Shown: positions 41,394-50,739, numbered from the stretch's first letter. The stretch is 64,000 nucleotides of DNA from Thermus amyloliquefaciens (GCF_000744885.1 NZ_JQMV01000003.1:930001-994000), one strand, 5' to 3'. Numbers and translations are program-made. The notes: generated by a model not told the origin, from the letters alone.

Positions 41394-42118
41394 CGCAGGA
41401 CCTCCTCGAGGGTCCAAGCCCTTGCGCTTCTTGCCTCCGAAAGGACCTCCACCACCTTCCCGATCACCCAGACCGCGGGGGCGGCCACCTCCACCCTTCC
41501 TTCCGCCACCTCCCCCAGGCGGGCCTTCACCCGGCGCTCCTCGGGGGAGGTGGCCCTTTCCACGAACAGGCTGGGTTCCTCGGGGTGCCTCCCAAGGCGC
41601 AGGAGCTCCTGAGCGATCCAGGCCCTGCGCTTCACCCCCATGAGGACCACCAGGGTGGGCGCCTTGGCGTAAGGGCTGAGGTCTGGGTAGCCCCCGTTTT
41701 CCAGGACCCCAGCCACCACGGCGAAGCCGGAGCTTAGGCCGCGGTGGGTGAGGGGGAGCCCCGTGGCCAGGAAGCTGCTCACCCCGGGTACCACCTCCAC
41801 CTCCACCCCGTGGGCGGCCAGAAAGAGGGCCTCCTCGCCCCCTCTGCCGAAGACGCAGGGATCCCCACCCTTGAGCCGGACCACGAAGGGGTAGGCCCGG
41901 GCGTAGCGGAGCAACAGGCGGTGGATCGCCTCCTGCTTCCCGCTTTCCCCTTCTTCCTTGCCCACGTCCACCCTTTTCCCCCTTATGAGGGAGAGGACCC
42001 GTTCGTCCACCAGCCGGTCGTGGAGGACCACGGGGGCCTCCCTCAGGAGCCGGTGGGCCCTAAGGGTGAGGAGGTCGGGGTCCCCGGGCCCTGCCCCCAC
42101 CAGGAAGACCCTACCCAT
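41390..42118 (-). CDS. cobA: Uroporphyrinogen-III C-methyltransferase (SUMT)
   Basis: 242 aa. [20 protein letters not shown] and [20 protein letters not shown] are the two SUMT signatures, and [20 protein letters not shown] is the third. It methylates uroporphyrinogen III to precorrin-2 using S-adenosylmethionine, feeding siroheme for the sulfite reductase. It overlaps the TauE gene by 8 bp and sat by 4 bp. Confidence 0.94.
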   Translation of the reverse strand: MGRVFLVGAGPGDPDLLTLRAHRLLREAPVVLHDRLVDERVLSLIRGKRVDVGKEEGESGKQEAIHRLLLRYARAYPFVVRLKGGDPCVFGRGGEEALFLAAHGVEVEVVPGVSSFLATGLPLTHRGLSSGFAVVAGVLENGGYPDLSPYAKAPTLVVLMGVKRRAWIAQELLRLGRHPEEPSLFVERATSPEERRVKARLGEVAEGRVEVAAPAVWVIGKVVEVLSEARSARAWTLEEVLR

Positions 42119-42851
42119 GGGCCACCCCCCGGTAGACCAGCTGTGCCCCGAGGAAGAGGAGCCAAAGGAGCAGGGCCAGCCGCAGGGGCTTCTTGGGCAT
42201 CCGGGTGGCCAAAAGGGCCCCCAGGGCGGCGCCCAGCACCCCCCCGGTGCTCAGAGGGATGAGCAGGTCGGGCTCCACCTGGCCAAAATAGAGGTGCACC
42301 CCACCCCCCAGGAGGGCCAGGGCTAGGCCGAAGAGGATGTCCGTCCCCACCACCCGTTGCGGGGAGAGGCGGGTGGCGTGGAGGAGGAGCAGGGTGCCCA
42401 AGGCCCCGGCCCCGGCGGAGGAGAACCCCACCTCGAGGCCAATCCCGAAGGCGGCGGGCGGCAGCACCTGGGGCCGGTCCTGGCCCTGGGGAGCCCCCTT
42501 TAGGCTCCGGCAGAGGCCGAGCCCCGCCGACAGGACCACGGTGCACCCCACCAGGAGGAGGACCAGGTCCTTTGCCCCCTTGAGGTGGGCCAGGATGAGG
42601 CTTCCCAACAAGACCCCGGGTATCCCCCCAAGGAGCAGGCGGCCCAAGGGGGTCCAGGCCACCTGTCCCCGGAGAAGGTAGACCGTGGCGGCGGGGAGCT
42701 TCACCAAAAAGCCAAAGAGGAGGGCGGTGCCCACGGCCGCCTCCGGGGGCAGGCCCAGGGCCAGGATGAGGAGGGGGGCGGTCACGGTGCCGGCCCCCAC
42801 CCCGGTGACGCCGATGGCAAAGGCGATGAGAAAGCCCAAAAGAAAGGCCAT
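42111..42851 (-). CDS. TauE/SafE-family sulfite/sulfate permease
   Basis: 246 aa, about seven or eight helices. LIAFAIGVTGVGAGTVTAPL and FGIGLEVGFSSAGAGALGTL are the two inverted-repeat signatures of TauE/SafE proteins. The operon context suggests sulfate uptake, although members are also sulfite or organosulfonate exporters. The stop overlaps cobA by 8 bp, and the cysH stop is 1 bp upstream. Confidence 0.88.
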   Translation of the reverse strand: MAFLLGFLIAFAIGVTGVGAGTVTAPLLILALGLPPEAAVGTALLFGFLVKLPAATVYLLRGQVAWTPLGRLLLGGIPGVLLGSLILAHLKGAKDLVLLLVGCTVVLSAGLGLCRSLKGAPQGQDRPQVLPPAAFGIGLEVGFSSAGAGALGTLLLLHATRLSPQRVVGTDILFGLALALLGGGVHLYFGQVEPDLLIPLSTGGVLGAALGALLATRMPKKPLRLALLLWLLFLGAQLVYRGVAHG

Positions 42852-43520
42852 CTACTCCCCCTTTTCGTGCAGGTGGATGCCGCACTCCAGCTTGCCCTTG
42901 CCCGCCCAGCGGCCAGAACGGGGGTCCTTGGGGTCCAGGGGCTTGGCGGTGCAGGGCGCGCAGCCGATGGAGAGGTAACCCTGATCATATAGGGGCAGGT
43001 AGGGAAGGTCGGCCACGGCCAAGTAGGCGAAGACCTCCTTGAGGCTCCAGTCGTAAAGGGGGTTCACCTTTCGCAGCCGGTGGCCGCTTTGCAGGATGGC
43101 CTCCTCCACGGGCTTCAGGTTGGCCCGGGTGGGGGACTGTTCCCGCCTGAGCCCGGTGAACCAGGTGTCGTAGCCCTCCAGCGCCCGGAAGAGGGGCTCC
43201 ACCTTTCGCATCTGGCAACAGCGGGTGGGGTCGGTCTCGTAGAGCTTCCCGTAAAGGCGTTCCTGGTCCTCCTTGGAAAGGCTTGGGGTGAGGTTGAGGA
43301 GCTGGAAGCCCAGTCTTTCCCTCAGGGCGTCCCGGTAGGCGTAGACCTCGGGGAAGTGGTAGCCGGTGTCCAGGAAGAGGACGGGGATATCGGGCCTCTC
43401 CTCCAGGAGGAGGTGGAGCACCGCCACGTCCTCCGCCTGGAAACTGCACGTGAAGCATGGCTTTTGGCTCCCCGCCAACGCTTCCCGGATGAGGGCCTTG
43501 GCGCTTTTCACCTTATCCAT
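42852..43520 (-). CDS. cysH: Adenylyl-sulfate reductase, 4Fe-4S type (CysH family)
   Basis: 222 aa from ATG 43520. P-loop-like CFTCSFQAEDVAVLHLLLEE, LFLDTGYHFPEVYAYRDALR, the Cys pair in TDPTRCCQMRKVEPL and the CxxC in SIGCAPCTAKPLD would bind a 4Fe-4S cluster, the mark of APS rather than PAPS reductases. The catalytic Cys is in LECGIHLHE. Absence of an APS kinase gene in the operon agrees. It overlaps the siroheme gene by 13 bp. Confidence 0.94.
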   Translation of the reverse strand: MDKVKSAKALIREALAGSQKPCFTCSFQAEDVAVLHLLLEERPDIPVLFLDTGYHFPEVYAYRDALRERLGFQLLNLTPSLSKEDQERLYGKLYETDPTRCCQMRKVEPLFRALEGYDTWFTGLRREQSPTRANLKPVEEAILQSGHRLRKVNPLYDWSLKEVFAYLAVADLPYLPLYDQGYLSIGCAPCTAKPLDPKDPRSGRWAGKGKLECGIHLHEKGE

Positions 43521-44167
43521 GGCGCAACCTCCCTCAGCGCTTCCTCTACCCGTTCTTGGGCTTTGGCCAGACCTCCTTCTGGATCCCGGTCCAGTTCCTC
43601 CAAGGCCAGATCCACCAGCCGGTACCAAAGCCGCCTGCGCTCCTCAAAGCTAGGGATCGCCGCCACCTTGGGCCTTAAGGCGCGCAGATAGGCCACCAGC
43701 TCCCCGTACTCTGGGCCCAGGAGGTGTTGCAAACGCTCCTTCAGCCGCACCGCCAAGGCGGGGGCGGCGCCAGAGGTGGAAAGGGCCAGCACCAGCTCTC
43801 CCCTGCGCACCACCGCGGGGAGGATGGCGGTGGCGTTTTCCGGGTCGTCCACGGCCACCAGAAACACCCTTCGCCTCTCCGCCTCCGCCCTCACCTGGGG
43901 ATGGATGGCCTTGTCCCGGGGGTGGCTCACCACCAGGTAAAAGCCCTCCAGGTCCCCTTCCCGGTAGCCCCGGGGAATGAGGCGGATCCGGCCCTCCGCG
44001 GCAAGGTCCGCCAGGCGCCAGCGGTCCGCGTCCCTTGCTTCCGCCAGGACCGTCACCTTGGCCTGGGCCTCGAGGAGGGCCCCGAGTTTGGCCCCCGTTT
44101 CCGGCCCGCCGGCGATGAGCAGGACGGGCCTATCCCGTAGGTCCAGCATGAGGGGAAAGTAGGTCAT
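43508..44167 (-). CDS. Precorrin-2 dehydrogenase / sirohydrochlorin ferrochelatase (CysG-B/Met8-like)
   Basis: 219 aa from ATG 44167, which overlaps the hemD stop by 4 bp. The Rossmann domain RPVLLIAGGPETGAKLGALL and FLVAVDDPENATAILPAVVR with LVLALSTSGAAPALAVRLKE are the usual motifs. The C-terminal part is helical. It oxidises precorrin-2 and inserts iron to give siroheme. Together with cobA it supplies the full uroporphyrinogen-to-siroheme branch. Confidence 0.92.
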   Translation of the reverse strand: MTYFPLMLDLRDRPVLLIAGGPETGAKLGALLEAQAKVTVLAEARDADRWRLADLAAEGRIRLIPRGYREGDLEGFYLVVSHPRDKAIHPQVRAEAERRRVFLVAVDDPENATAILPAVVRRGELVLALSTSGAAPALAVRLKERLQHLLGPEYGELVAYLRALRPKVAAIPSFEERRRLWYRLVDLALEELDRDPEGGLAKAQERVEEALREVAPWIR

Positions 44168-44922
44168 ACCTCCTCCCGGCACAGGCGTAAGAACCCCTGG
44201 AGCATGCTTCCCAACCGCTCCCCTTCGTCCACGTAAAAGGGCCTCACCCCCCACTCCCTGAGGGCATCGGCGGTAACCCGGCCCACGGCCAGGGCTTTGA
44301 CCCCGTTCTGGAAGGCCCGCCTCAGCTCCGCGGGGTCCTGGGCCCCTTCAAACAGGAACTCCACCTGGATGGCGGCCACAAAGGCCACCGCCTCCACCTG
44401 GCCGCAAAGGATGGCCTCCTCCAGGAGGCGGATGCCGCCGGGATCCGGCAGGTGCCGGTAGGGCATCAGGGGAAGGACCTCGTACCCCCTTGCCTCCAAG
44501 GCCTGCTGGAGAAGGGGCAGGGGTTTGCCGTAAAGCTGGAGGGCCGCCACCCCTGGCCCTTGGGGCAGGAGGGGCAGGAGGCTTGGCGTGGTGCCGTCCC
44601 CCACCCCATGGGGAGGCAGGCCGAACTCCCTCAGGGCCCGGGCGGCCTTGGCCCCTCGGGCCAGGCGCAGGGCCTTCCCGAGTCCCTCCCTCAGGTCCAT
44701 TTCCAGGGCCCGCCCCCCCTCCATCAGCTCCTTGACCCCTACCCCTGTGGTGGCCACGAAGAGGTCTACCCCTTCCCCTAGCCGCCGCAGGTGGTCCTGG
44801 TATTCGGGGACGGGCACCTTTTCCGTGGCCTGGACCGGGTAGAGAAGGGGAGTAAAGCCCAGTTTTTCCGCCAGGGCTTTGAACGCCTCCTTCCTCCTGA
44901 GCCCGGCATAGGCGATGCGCAT
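44164..44922 (-). CDS. hemD: Uroporphyrinogen-III synthase
   Basis: 252 aa. Low overall conservation, but the bilobed pattern is recognisable: RIAYAGLRRKEAFKALAEKL at the start, DLFVATTGVGVKELMEGGRA, GVAALQLYGKPLPLLQQALE, and a final KALAVGRVTADALREWGVRP. It closes hydroxymethylbilane to uroporphyrinogen III, feeding cobA. It is 12 bp after nirA and overlaps the next gene by 4 bp. Confidence 0.88.
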   Translation of the reverse strand: MRIAYAGLRRKEAFKALAEKLGFTPLLYPVQATEKVPVPEYQDHLRRLGEGVDLFVATTGVGVKELMEGGRALEMDLREGLGKALRLARGAKAARALREFGLPPHGVGDGTTPSLLPLLPQGPGVAALQLYGKPLPLLQQALEARGYEVLPLMPYRHLPDPGGIRLLEEAILCGQVEAVAFVAAIQVEFLFEGAQDPAELRRAFQNGVKALAVGRVTADALREWGVRPFYVDEGERLGSMLQGFLRLCREEV

Positions 44923-44934
44923 TCCTAACCCCCC

Positions 44935-46665
44935 TTACCCCGCGCACTCTCCCCGGCCCAGCCGCACTTGGAAGGCCTCCCCTTCCGCCCCCAGGTCCTG
45001 GTAGTACTCCGGGGCCTCCTCGTAGGGAGGAACGGTTTGGAGATCCTCAAGAAGGGGCTTGAAGGAGGTAACCCCCACCCGTTCCAAAAAGGTTTGGAAG
45101 CCTTCCCCGTTTTGCCGTTCTTCCTGGTAGCGCCTTAGGATCCTCTCCACCGCCTCGGGGACGCGCCGGGCGGGGATCCGGGCCACCACTTGGCCGAAGC
45201 GGGCCTCCCCCTCCCGTGTCCCCCCACCCAGGAGCAGGGTGTAGTGGGGCACCTCCCGTTCCCCCACCTTGCGGCTCGCCCCGTAGAAGCCAATGTCCGC
45301 GATGTGATGTTGGCCGCAGGAGTTGGGGCAACCGGAGATCTTGAGGCTGATGGGCCGCACCCTGGGGTCTTGGACCAGGGGAAGAGCTTGGAGGTGCGCC
45401 TCCAGGGCCCGGGCCAACCCTCGGGAGTGGGTGATGGCCAGGTTGCAGGTGTCGGCCCCCGGGCAACGGGTGATGTCCAGGAGGGTGTGGGCCTGGGGAT
45501 GGGCCAGGCCCGCCTGGAGCAGGGCCTCGTAAAGCCCGCCCAAGGCCTCCTCGGGCACGAAGCGAAGGAGGAGGTTTTGGCTGATGGCGCTCCTCACCTC
45601 CCCAGCGTAGGCCTCGGCGATCTCTGCCAGGGCCCTAAGCCCTTCCGGGGTGATGTCCCCCAGGGGCAGGCGCACCGTCACGGTGAAGTACCCCGCCTGC
45701 TTCTGGCGGAAGAGATTGGTCCGGCGCCACTCGTCAAACCCCGGGGCGAAGGAGAAGGGTTTCCTCGGAGGGGAGGGGAGGCGTGGGGGAGGGGGGTCCT
45801 GGGGAGGTTGCCAGGCCCTTAGGTCCTCCCCGCTGGCGGTGAGCTTCACGATGCGCCTTTCCTCCCGCACCGCCTCGCGGAAGGCGGCGATCCCCCACTT
45901 CCTTACCAGGAACTTGAGCCGGGCCTGGGTGAGCACCTTGCGGTTGCCGTAGCGGTCAAAGAGGCGGAGGACCGCCAGGATGGTGGGGAGGAGGTCTTCC
46001 TCGGGGGTGAAGGGTTCCAGGAGTTCGGCGCTCATGGGAGCGGCCCCTAGGCCGCCGCCCACATAGATGCGGAAGCCCCTTTGGCCCCCTTCCAGGGCCG
46101 CCACCGCTCCGATGTCGTGGATGGGGGTGCGGGCGTGGTCGGTGGCGCACCCCTCAAAGGCGATCTTGAACTTGCGGGGCAGGTTTTGCCCCACCGGGTG
46201 GCGGAGGAAGTAGCGGTAGGTGGCCTCGGCGTAAGGGGTCACGTCAAAGGGCTCCTCAGGGGAGACGCCGGCGTAGGGGCAGCAGGTGATGGCCCGGATG
46301 GAGTGGCCGCAGGCCTCGCGGGTGGTGAGGCCCACTTGGTTCACCGCCCGCAGGACCTCGGGCAGGTGCCGACGGTGGACGTGGTGGAGCTGGACCGCCT
46401 GGCGGGTGGTCACGTGGGCCAGCCGGTTTTCCGCGTACCGTTCGGCCACGTCCGCCAGGACCCTTAGCGCCTCGGGGCTGACCCGCCCCACGGGAAGCTT
46501 GATGCGGACCATGTGGTGCTCTGGCCTGCCCCGGATGCCGTAGATGCCGTTTTTTAGGCGGTAGATCCGGAAGTCCTCGAGGTCCGCCTCCCCCGCCTCG
46601 AGGCGGGCGATCATGGCCTCCAGATGCTGGATTTCCGCCGTGGCCTCCGCGCTAAGCCCTGCCAT
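44935..46665 (-). CDS. Siroheme sulfite/nitrite reductase (ferredoxin-type)
   Basis: 576 aa from ATG 46665, set by GGAGG 6 bp upstream and a good promoter behind it. Two NirA-type half-repeats are present. Cluster and siroheme ligands are in DITRCPGADTCNLAITHSRG and ISGCPNSCGQHHIADIG. The operon (cysH, sat, siroheme genes) argues for sulfite to sulfide reduction. The frame is open upstream through an insertion sequence to 47889, but that longer reading is an artefact of a transposase frameshift. Confidence 0.93.
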   Translation of the reverse strand: MAGLSAEATAEIQHLEAMIARLEAGEADLEDFRIYRLKNGIYGIRGRPEHHMVRIKLPVGRVSPEALRVLADVAERYAENRLAHVTTRQAVQLHHVHRRHLPEVLRAVNQVGLTTREACGHSIRAITCCPYAGVSPEEPFDVTPYAEATYRYFLRHPVGQNLPRKFKIAFEGCATDHARTPIHDIGAVAALEGGQRGFRIYVGGGLGAAPMSAELLEPFTPEEDLLPTILAVLRLFDRYGNRKVLTQARLKFLVRKWGIAAFREAVREERRIVKLTASGEDLRAWQPPQDPPPPRLPSPPRKPFSFAPGFDEWRRTNLFRQKQAGYFTVTVRLPLGDITPEGLRALAEIAEAYAGEVRSAISQNLLLRFVPEEALGGLYEALLQAGLAHPQAHTLLDITRCPGADTCNLAITHSRGLARALEAHLQALPLVQDPRVRPISLKISGCPNSCGQHHIADIGFYGASRKVGEREVPHYTLLLGGGTREGEARFGQVVARIPARRVPEAVERILRRYQEERQNGEGFQTFLERVGVTSFKPLLEDLQTVPPYEEAPEYYQDLGAEGEAFQVRLGRGECAG

Positions 46666-46702
46666 TTGGCCTCCTTTCCCCCCTCCCGGGGTTACCCGGT
46701 AC

Positions 46703-46730
46703 GATATACCATTTAGCCTATGAAAGTCAA
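46703..46730 (-). promoter_or_regulatory. Promoter of the sulfate-assimilation operon
   Basis: On the minus strand TTGACT (46730-46725), 16 bp, TATATC (46708-46703), then the GGAGG at about 46676 and ATG at 46665. It lies 5 bp from the IS target duplication, so the insertion spared the hexamers but replaced everything upstream. Confidence 0.7.
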
Positions 46731-46740
46731 GGGTATACGG

Positions 46741-47929
46741 ACTGAGCTCTCCCTCTAAGTTCGGACATCCCCTGCCTCCTGGGGAAGAGGGGGAAGGGGG
46801 AACAGCCTGTGCCACCATAGCTCCAAGGCCCGGCGCAGGATCTCCTCCCATTCCCCACGGGAGAAACGCACAGGACCCCTCAAGAGGATAAAGAGCCCCG
46901 AGTATACCCCCCACTTCCGCCTTCCCCTCGGCCCCCCCTTTCAGGCGCCTCCGCGCCTCCTCCCCCACCAAAAGCCCCACCGCGTAGGCCAAAGCCACCA
47001 GGGCCAGGGTCTTCTCCATCGCCTCCCACCCCTTGCTCATCACCCCAGAAAACCCCATGTGCCCCTTCAGGTCCCTGAACCCCTCCTCAATCTTCATCCG
47101 CTCCTCGTATACCCGGAGAAGCTCCTCAGGAGGCAGGTTCCCCATCACCCAAAGCGCCTCCCGCATCCCCTCCCGCCACACCCCCACCAGGTTCACCTCC
47201 ACCTCCCCCCGGTACCTCACCCCCTCGTACCTCACCTCCCGCCCGCGGTCCACCCAGGGCACCAACCGCTCCCCTCTCCACTCCAGCCTCGGCCTCGTCC
47301 CCAGGTTCAGCCGCACCGCATACCTCACCCCCGCCCGCCCCAGCACCTCCAGCCACCCCGCAAAGGAAAACTCCCGGTCAAACACCCACACCGTCCCCTC
47401 CTCCACGTACCCCCGCACCGCCTCCACCAAATCCTCCCAGGTCCGGTTCCTCCCCTCCGGCTTCCCCTCCCAGTAGCTCCCCACGTACACCGGCACCGCC
47501 CGGCCCTCGTGGGGTTGGGCTACCACCACCGCCCAAAAGCCCAAGGTCTTGCCGTCGGAAAGCCGGCCCACGTAGGGGGTCCTTCTCGCCTGGGGACGGG
47601 GCACCTCCGTGGGGTCCACCAGGAGGAAGGGGGTCTTGGGGTCCAGCAGGCGCAGGAGGTAGCGCTGGGGTTCCAGGAGGGGAAGGAGTCGGTCAATGGC
47701 CTTGTAGTTGGCCTCCTCCGTGGCCTCCTGGCGGTAGGCCCTGGCCCAATCGCTCTTGCGGGCAGAGCCTGAGGCCAGGATGGCCCAGAGCAGGCGGGCT
47801 ATCTTCTCCTCGTGGCGCTCCAGCCAGGCGTCCAGCAAAGGGCTCACAAAGGGCCGTAGAGCCTCCGGTCCAAAGGGTAAGCTCCTCATACCAACCCCAT
47901 TCTGTCTGAACTCAAAGGGGGAGCTCAGT
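46741..47929 (-). mobile_element. IS4-family insertion sequence, 1189 bp
   Basis: Terminal inverted repeats of 27 bp: left 46741-46767 (ACTGAGCTC-CCCT...), right 47903-47929, matching at about 23 positions. The flanking direct repeat ATACGG at 46735-46740 and 47930-47935 is the target-site duplication. It carries one transposase gene. The clean duplication suggests a recent insertion, just upstream of the sulfite reductase promoter. Confidence 0.92.
46755..47889 (-). CDS. IS4-family transposase with a frameshift at A3G7
   Basis: About 378 aa if the frame changes at the AAAGGGGGGG run (46941-46932). DDE residues are visible: first Asp in FLLVDPTEVPRP, second Asp in VWVFDREFSFAGW, and the Y-x2-R-x3-E-x6-K signature in YEERMKIEEGFRDLK. 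After the run, the shifted frame gives KWGVYSGLFILLRGPVRF and WEEILRRALELWWHRLFPLP, a normal IS4 C-terminus, and stops at 46755 inside the inverted repeat. Unshifted, it reads through into nirA. It is either a mutation or slippage-dependent expression. Confidence 0.85.
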
Positions 47930-48018
47930 ATACGGACCCGCCCAAAGGGCCGCCCCGTGCCCCTTACGCCCCAGGGGCAGGTTTGGGCGGCGATGCCCAG
48001 GGATTAACCCCTATGGGT

Positions 48019-48088
48019 AGGAGAAAAAGCGATGCTTAGGGCCTTTTTCTGGTCCCCCTCGTGGCCCAAGCCACGGCGGGGTGCTTAG
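48019..48088 (+). repeat. Dispersed 70-bp repeat, copy B
   Basis: GAGAAAAAGCGATG, then CCCCTCGTGGCCCAAGCC and GGCGGGGTGCTTAG, closely similar to copies A and C. It lies just downstream of nrdA (minus), overlapping its stop codon, so it may form part of the nrdA 3' end. Confidence 0.7.
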
Positions 48089-49755
48089 CTCTCGCAGGCC
48101 CGGCAGGAGAGGAGGAGGTCCCGGCTGTAGGCCTGGGCGGCGCTGGTGCTGAACTGGTAGTAAAGGGCCTTCAGGCCGCTCCGCCAGGCGTGCAGGTAGA
48201 GCTCGTTCACATCCTTGGGCGGGGCCTCGGGGTGGATCACCAGGTTAAGGGACTGGCCTTGATCGATGTGCTTCTGCCTCCCCGCCGCAAGGTTCACCAG
48301 GGTTTTCTGGGACACTTCGGCGAAGGTCTTAAATACGTCCTTCTCTTCGTCTGTGAGGAAGTCCAGGTGTTGCACGGAGCCGTTGTGCTCCAAGATGCTT
48401 CGCCAAACCTTTTCCTCATCCTTACCCTTTTCCCTCAGGAGCTCCTCCAGGAAGGGGTTCTTGAAGGGCACCCTGGCCTTTTGTAGGTCCTTCAGGTAGT
48501 AGTTGCTGGTGTAGGGCTCGATGGAAGGGGAGACCTGGCCCAGGATGAAGGAGCTACTCTTGGTGGGGGCGATGGCCAAAAGGGTGGCGTTCCGGCGCTC
48601 CATAACCTCCGCCAGCTCGTCCTCGGGGTGGCGGGCCCGGAGCCAGCGGCTGGCCTCCTCCGCCTTTTCCCGGATGGTCTTGAAGATAAGGTTGTTGAGG
48701 TGGATGGCCTCCGGGCTCTCCAGGGGGATCCCCTTGGACTGGAGGTAGCTGTGCCAGCCCAGGACGCCGATGCCGATGGCCCGGTAGCGCCGGGTGAAGC
48801 GCACCGCCCGCTCCATGTAGGGGATGCCCTCCGCCTTCAGGAGGAAGTCGTCCAGCACCGAGTCCAAAAAGACAGTTAGGGTCTCCACTGCATCCGTGTC
48901 CTTCCACTCGTCGAAGTGGAGGAGGTTCAGGGAGGAGAGGCAGCAGACGAAGCTTTCCTCCGGATCCGAAGGGAGCATGATCTCGGTGCACAGGTTGGAG
49001 GCGTGGATGGTCTTGCCGAGCTTTTTGAAGATCTCGGGGGCCTGGCGGTTGGCGTTGTCCCGGAAGAAGAGGTAGGGGATCCCCACCTCGGCCCGGCTCT
49101 TGAGCACTTTGGCCCACCGCTCCCGCTTTTCCCGGTCCCCAGCGATCATGGCCTCCAGCCAGGCGTCCCCCACCGTTACCCCCCAGAACAGGGACTGGAT
49201 CTCGCTTCCTTCCCGCTGGATCCTGAGCCACTCCTCCAGGTCGGGGTGCTCGATGGGGAGGTAGGCGGCGCACTGGCCCCGCCGGGTGGAGCCCTGGTTA
49301 AAGACCTCGATCACCCGGTCAAAGAGGGAGGCGAAGGCATAGGAGCCGTTGCTCTCCCCGTTGTCCCGTATGGGGGCTCCCCTGGGGCGGAGGGTACCCA
49401 GGTAGACGGAGGTGCCCCCGCCCTGCTTGCTCATCATGCCGATCTCCGCCACCGCCCTCAGGATGGAGGCGGTGTCGTCCTCCACGTAGGTGCCGTAGCA
49501 GGAGATGGGAAGCCCCCGCCTGAGGCCGTAGTTGGCCCAGATGGGGGTGGCCAGGGAGTACCAACCCCGGGCCATGTACTCCTGGAACTTCTGGGAGAAG
49601 CCCGGGATACCCGTGAGCCTTTCCGCGTGGTCGGCGATCTCTTTCACCCGCTCCTCCACCGTTACCCCAGGGAGGAGGTAGCCCCGGCTCATGTAGCGCC
49701 GGGTCCACTCGTTGGCCCAGTACCAGGGCCGGTATTCTCGCTTCGTGCGCGTCAT
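48085..49755 (-). CDS. nrdA: Class I ribonucleotide reductase alpha subunit
   Basis: 556 aa, shorter than the usual 700+ because the N-terminal ATP-cone is absent, so overall activity regulation by dATP is not expected. Active-site Cys pair: ISCYGTYVEDD and CCLSSLNLLHFDEW; the thiyl Cys is in ASNLCTEIMLPSD. The dinucleotide loop is KQGGGTSVYLGTLRPRGAPI. The C-terminal redox pair is in LLSCRACES. It follows nrdB (12 bp gap) under the cobalamin riboswitch. Confidence 0.95.
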   Translation of the reverse strand: MTRTKREYRPWYWANEWTRRYMSRGYLLPGVTVEERVKEIADHAERLTGIPGFSQKFQEYMARGWYSLATPIWANYGLRRGLPISCYGTYVEDDTASILRAVAEIGMMSKQGGGTSVYLGTLRPRGAPIRDNGESNGSYAFASLFDRVIEVFNQGSTRRGQCAAYLPIEHPDLEEWLRIQREGSEIQSLFWGVTVGDAWLEAMIAGDREKRERWAKVLKSRAEVGIPYLFFRDNANRQAPEIFKKLGKTIHASNLCTEIMLPSDPEESFVCCLSSLNLLHFDEWKDTDAVETLTVFLDSVLDDFLLKAEGIPYMERAVRFTRRYRAIGIGVLGWHSYLQSKGIPLESPEAIHLNNLIFKTIREKAEEASRWLRARHPEDELAEVMERRNATLLAIAPTKSSSFILGQVSPSIEPYTSNYYLKDLQKARVPFKNPFLEELLREKGKDEEKVWRSILEHNGSVQHLDFLTDEEKDVFKTFAEVSQKTLVNLAAGRQKHIDQGQSLNLVIHPEAPPKDVNELYLHAWRSGLKALYYQFSTSAAQAYSRDLLLSCRACES

Positions 49756-49767
49756 CTCCTTCCTCTC

Positions 49768-50739
49768 TCAAAAAAGGCTTTCCGGGTCGTAACCCTGCAC
49801 CCTGCGGGCGTAGGCCACGCTCCGCTTGTTGAAGAAGTCCACCTCCTTGTCGGCCAAAAGCTCCAGGTCAAACCACTCCGTGTCCCCTAAGAACTCCTCC
49901 CGAACGGAAAAGGGGGTGGGGAGGTCGTGGAGGGAGAGCACCTGGTTGTAGCGCCTTTTTAGGAACTCCAGGACCTCTTCCCCCCGCACCGCCTCCGCAT
50001 CCCCCTGGGCAAAGATCCAGTCCAGGAGGGCTTCTTCCGAGCGGAAGAAGGCGTGCACCCTTTGCAAAACCTCCTCGGAAAAGGAGGCGTCAAAGAGGTC
50101 GGGCCTTTCCTCCTTAAGGATCCGGAGGAGCTCCACCCCGAAAAGCCCGTGCACGTTTTCCTCCTTGCTGGTGGCCTCGATGGCGTTGGAGATGCCCTTG
50201 AAGCGCCCAAGGCGCTTGTTCAGGGCCATAAGGGTGTAGAACTGGGAGAACAAGGAGGCGTGCTCGGTAAAGGTGGAGAAAAGGAGGAGGGCTAGGGCGT
50301 AGTCCCTAAGGGTTCCCCCCCGGGAAACCTCCAACACCGAGGCCAGCTGGCGGTGCCGCTCCCTTAAGGGAGGTTCCTCCAGGGCCTGGGCGAAGAGGGG
50401 GTTCAGGCCTAGGAGGTCCAGAAGGTGGGCGTAGGCGTTGGCGTGGCGCACCTCGCTCTCGGCGAAGGTCATGCCCACCTCCGCCACCTCGGGCTTGGGG
50501 AAAACCTCGTAGGCCCGGGCCCAGAAGAGCTTCACGGAAAGCTCCACCTGGGCGATGGCCACCAGGGCCCGGCGCACTAGGGAGCGTTCCTCCTCCCCCA
50601 CCAGGGCGTAGTCCTGCAGGTCGGAGGCAAAGCTGAACTCCGTGTGGAGCCAGTAGCTGTGGCGGATGGCGTCGCGAAACCGCAAGAGGTTTGGGTACTC
50701 GTAGGGGCGGTAGTGGGGCCTGGGGTGCGTGAGCATCAT
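49768..50739 (-). CDS. nrdB: Class I ribonucleotide reductase beta subunit
   Basis: 323 aa ferritin-like. Metal ligands are recognisable: Asp in ASDLQDYALVG, Glu in VAIAQVELSVKLFWARA, Glu/His in FAESEVRHANAYAHLLDLLG, and Glu/His in ATSKEENVHGLFGVELL. The Tyr in HANAYAHLL is a candidate radical site; the metal type (Fe or Mn) cannot be read from sequence. It overlaps the thioesterase stop by 4 bp and precedes nrdA. Confidence 0.94.
   Translation of the reverse strand: MMLTHPRPHYRPYEYPNLLRFRDAIRHSYWLHTEFSFASDLQDYALVGEEERSLVRRALVAIAQVELSVKLFWARAYEVFPKPEVAEVGMTFAESEVRHANAYAHLLDLLGLNPLFAQALEEPPLRERHRQLASVLEVSRGGTLRDYALALLLFSTFTEHASLFSQFYTLMALNKRLGRFKGISNAIEATSKEENVHGLFGVELLRILKEERPDLFDASFSEEVLQRVHAFFRSEEALLDWIFAQGDAEAVRGEEVLEFLKRRYNQVLSLHDLPTPFSVREEFLGDTEWFDLELLADKEVDFFNKRSVAYARRVQGYDPESLF

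Noticed and set aside
44935-47889. A 984-codon frame that would fuse a transposase to the sulfite reductase
   Set aside because: Homology shows the transposase ends in another frame after an A3G7 run, and the reductase has its own promoter, ribosome site and ATG at 46665.
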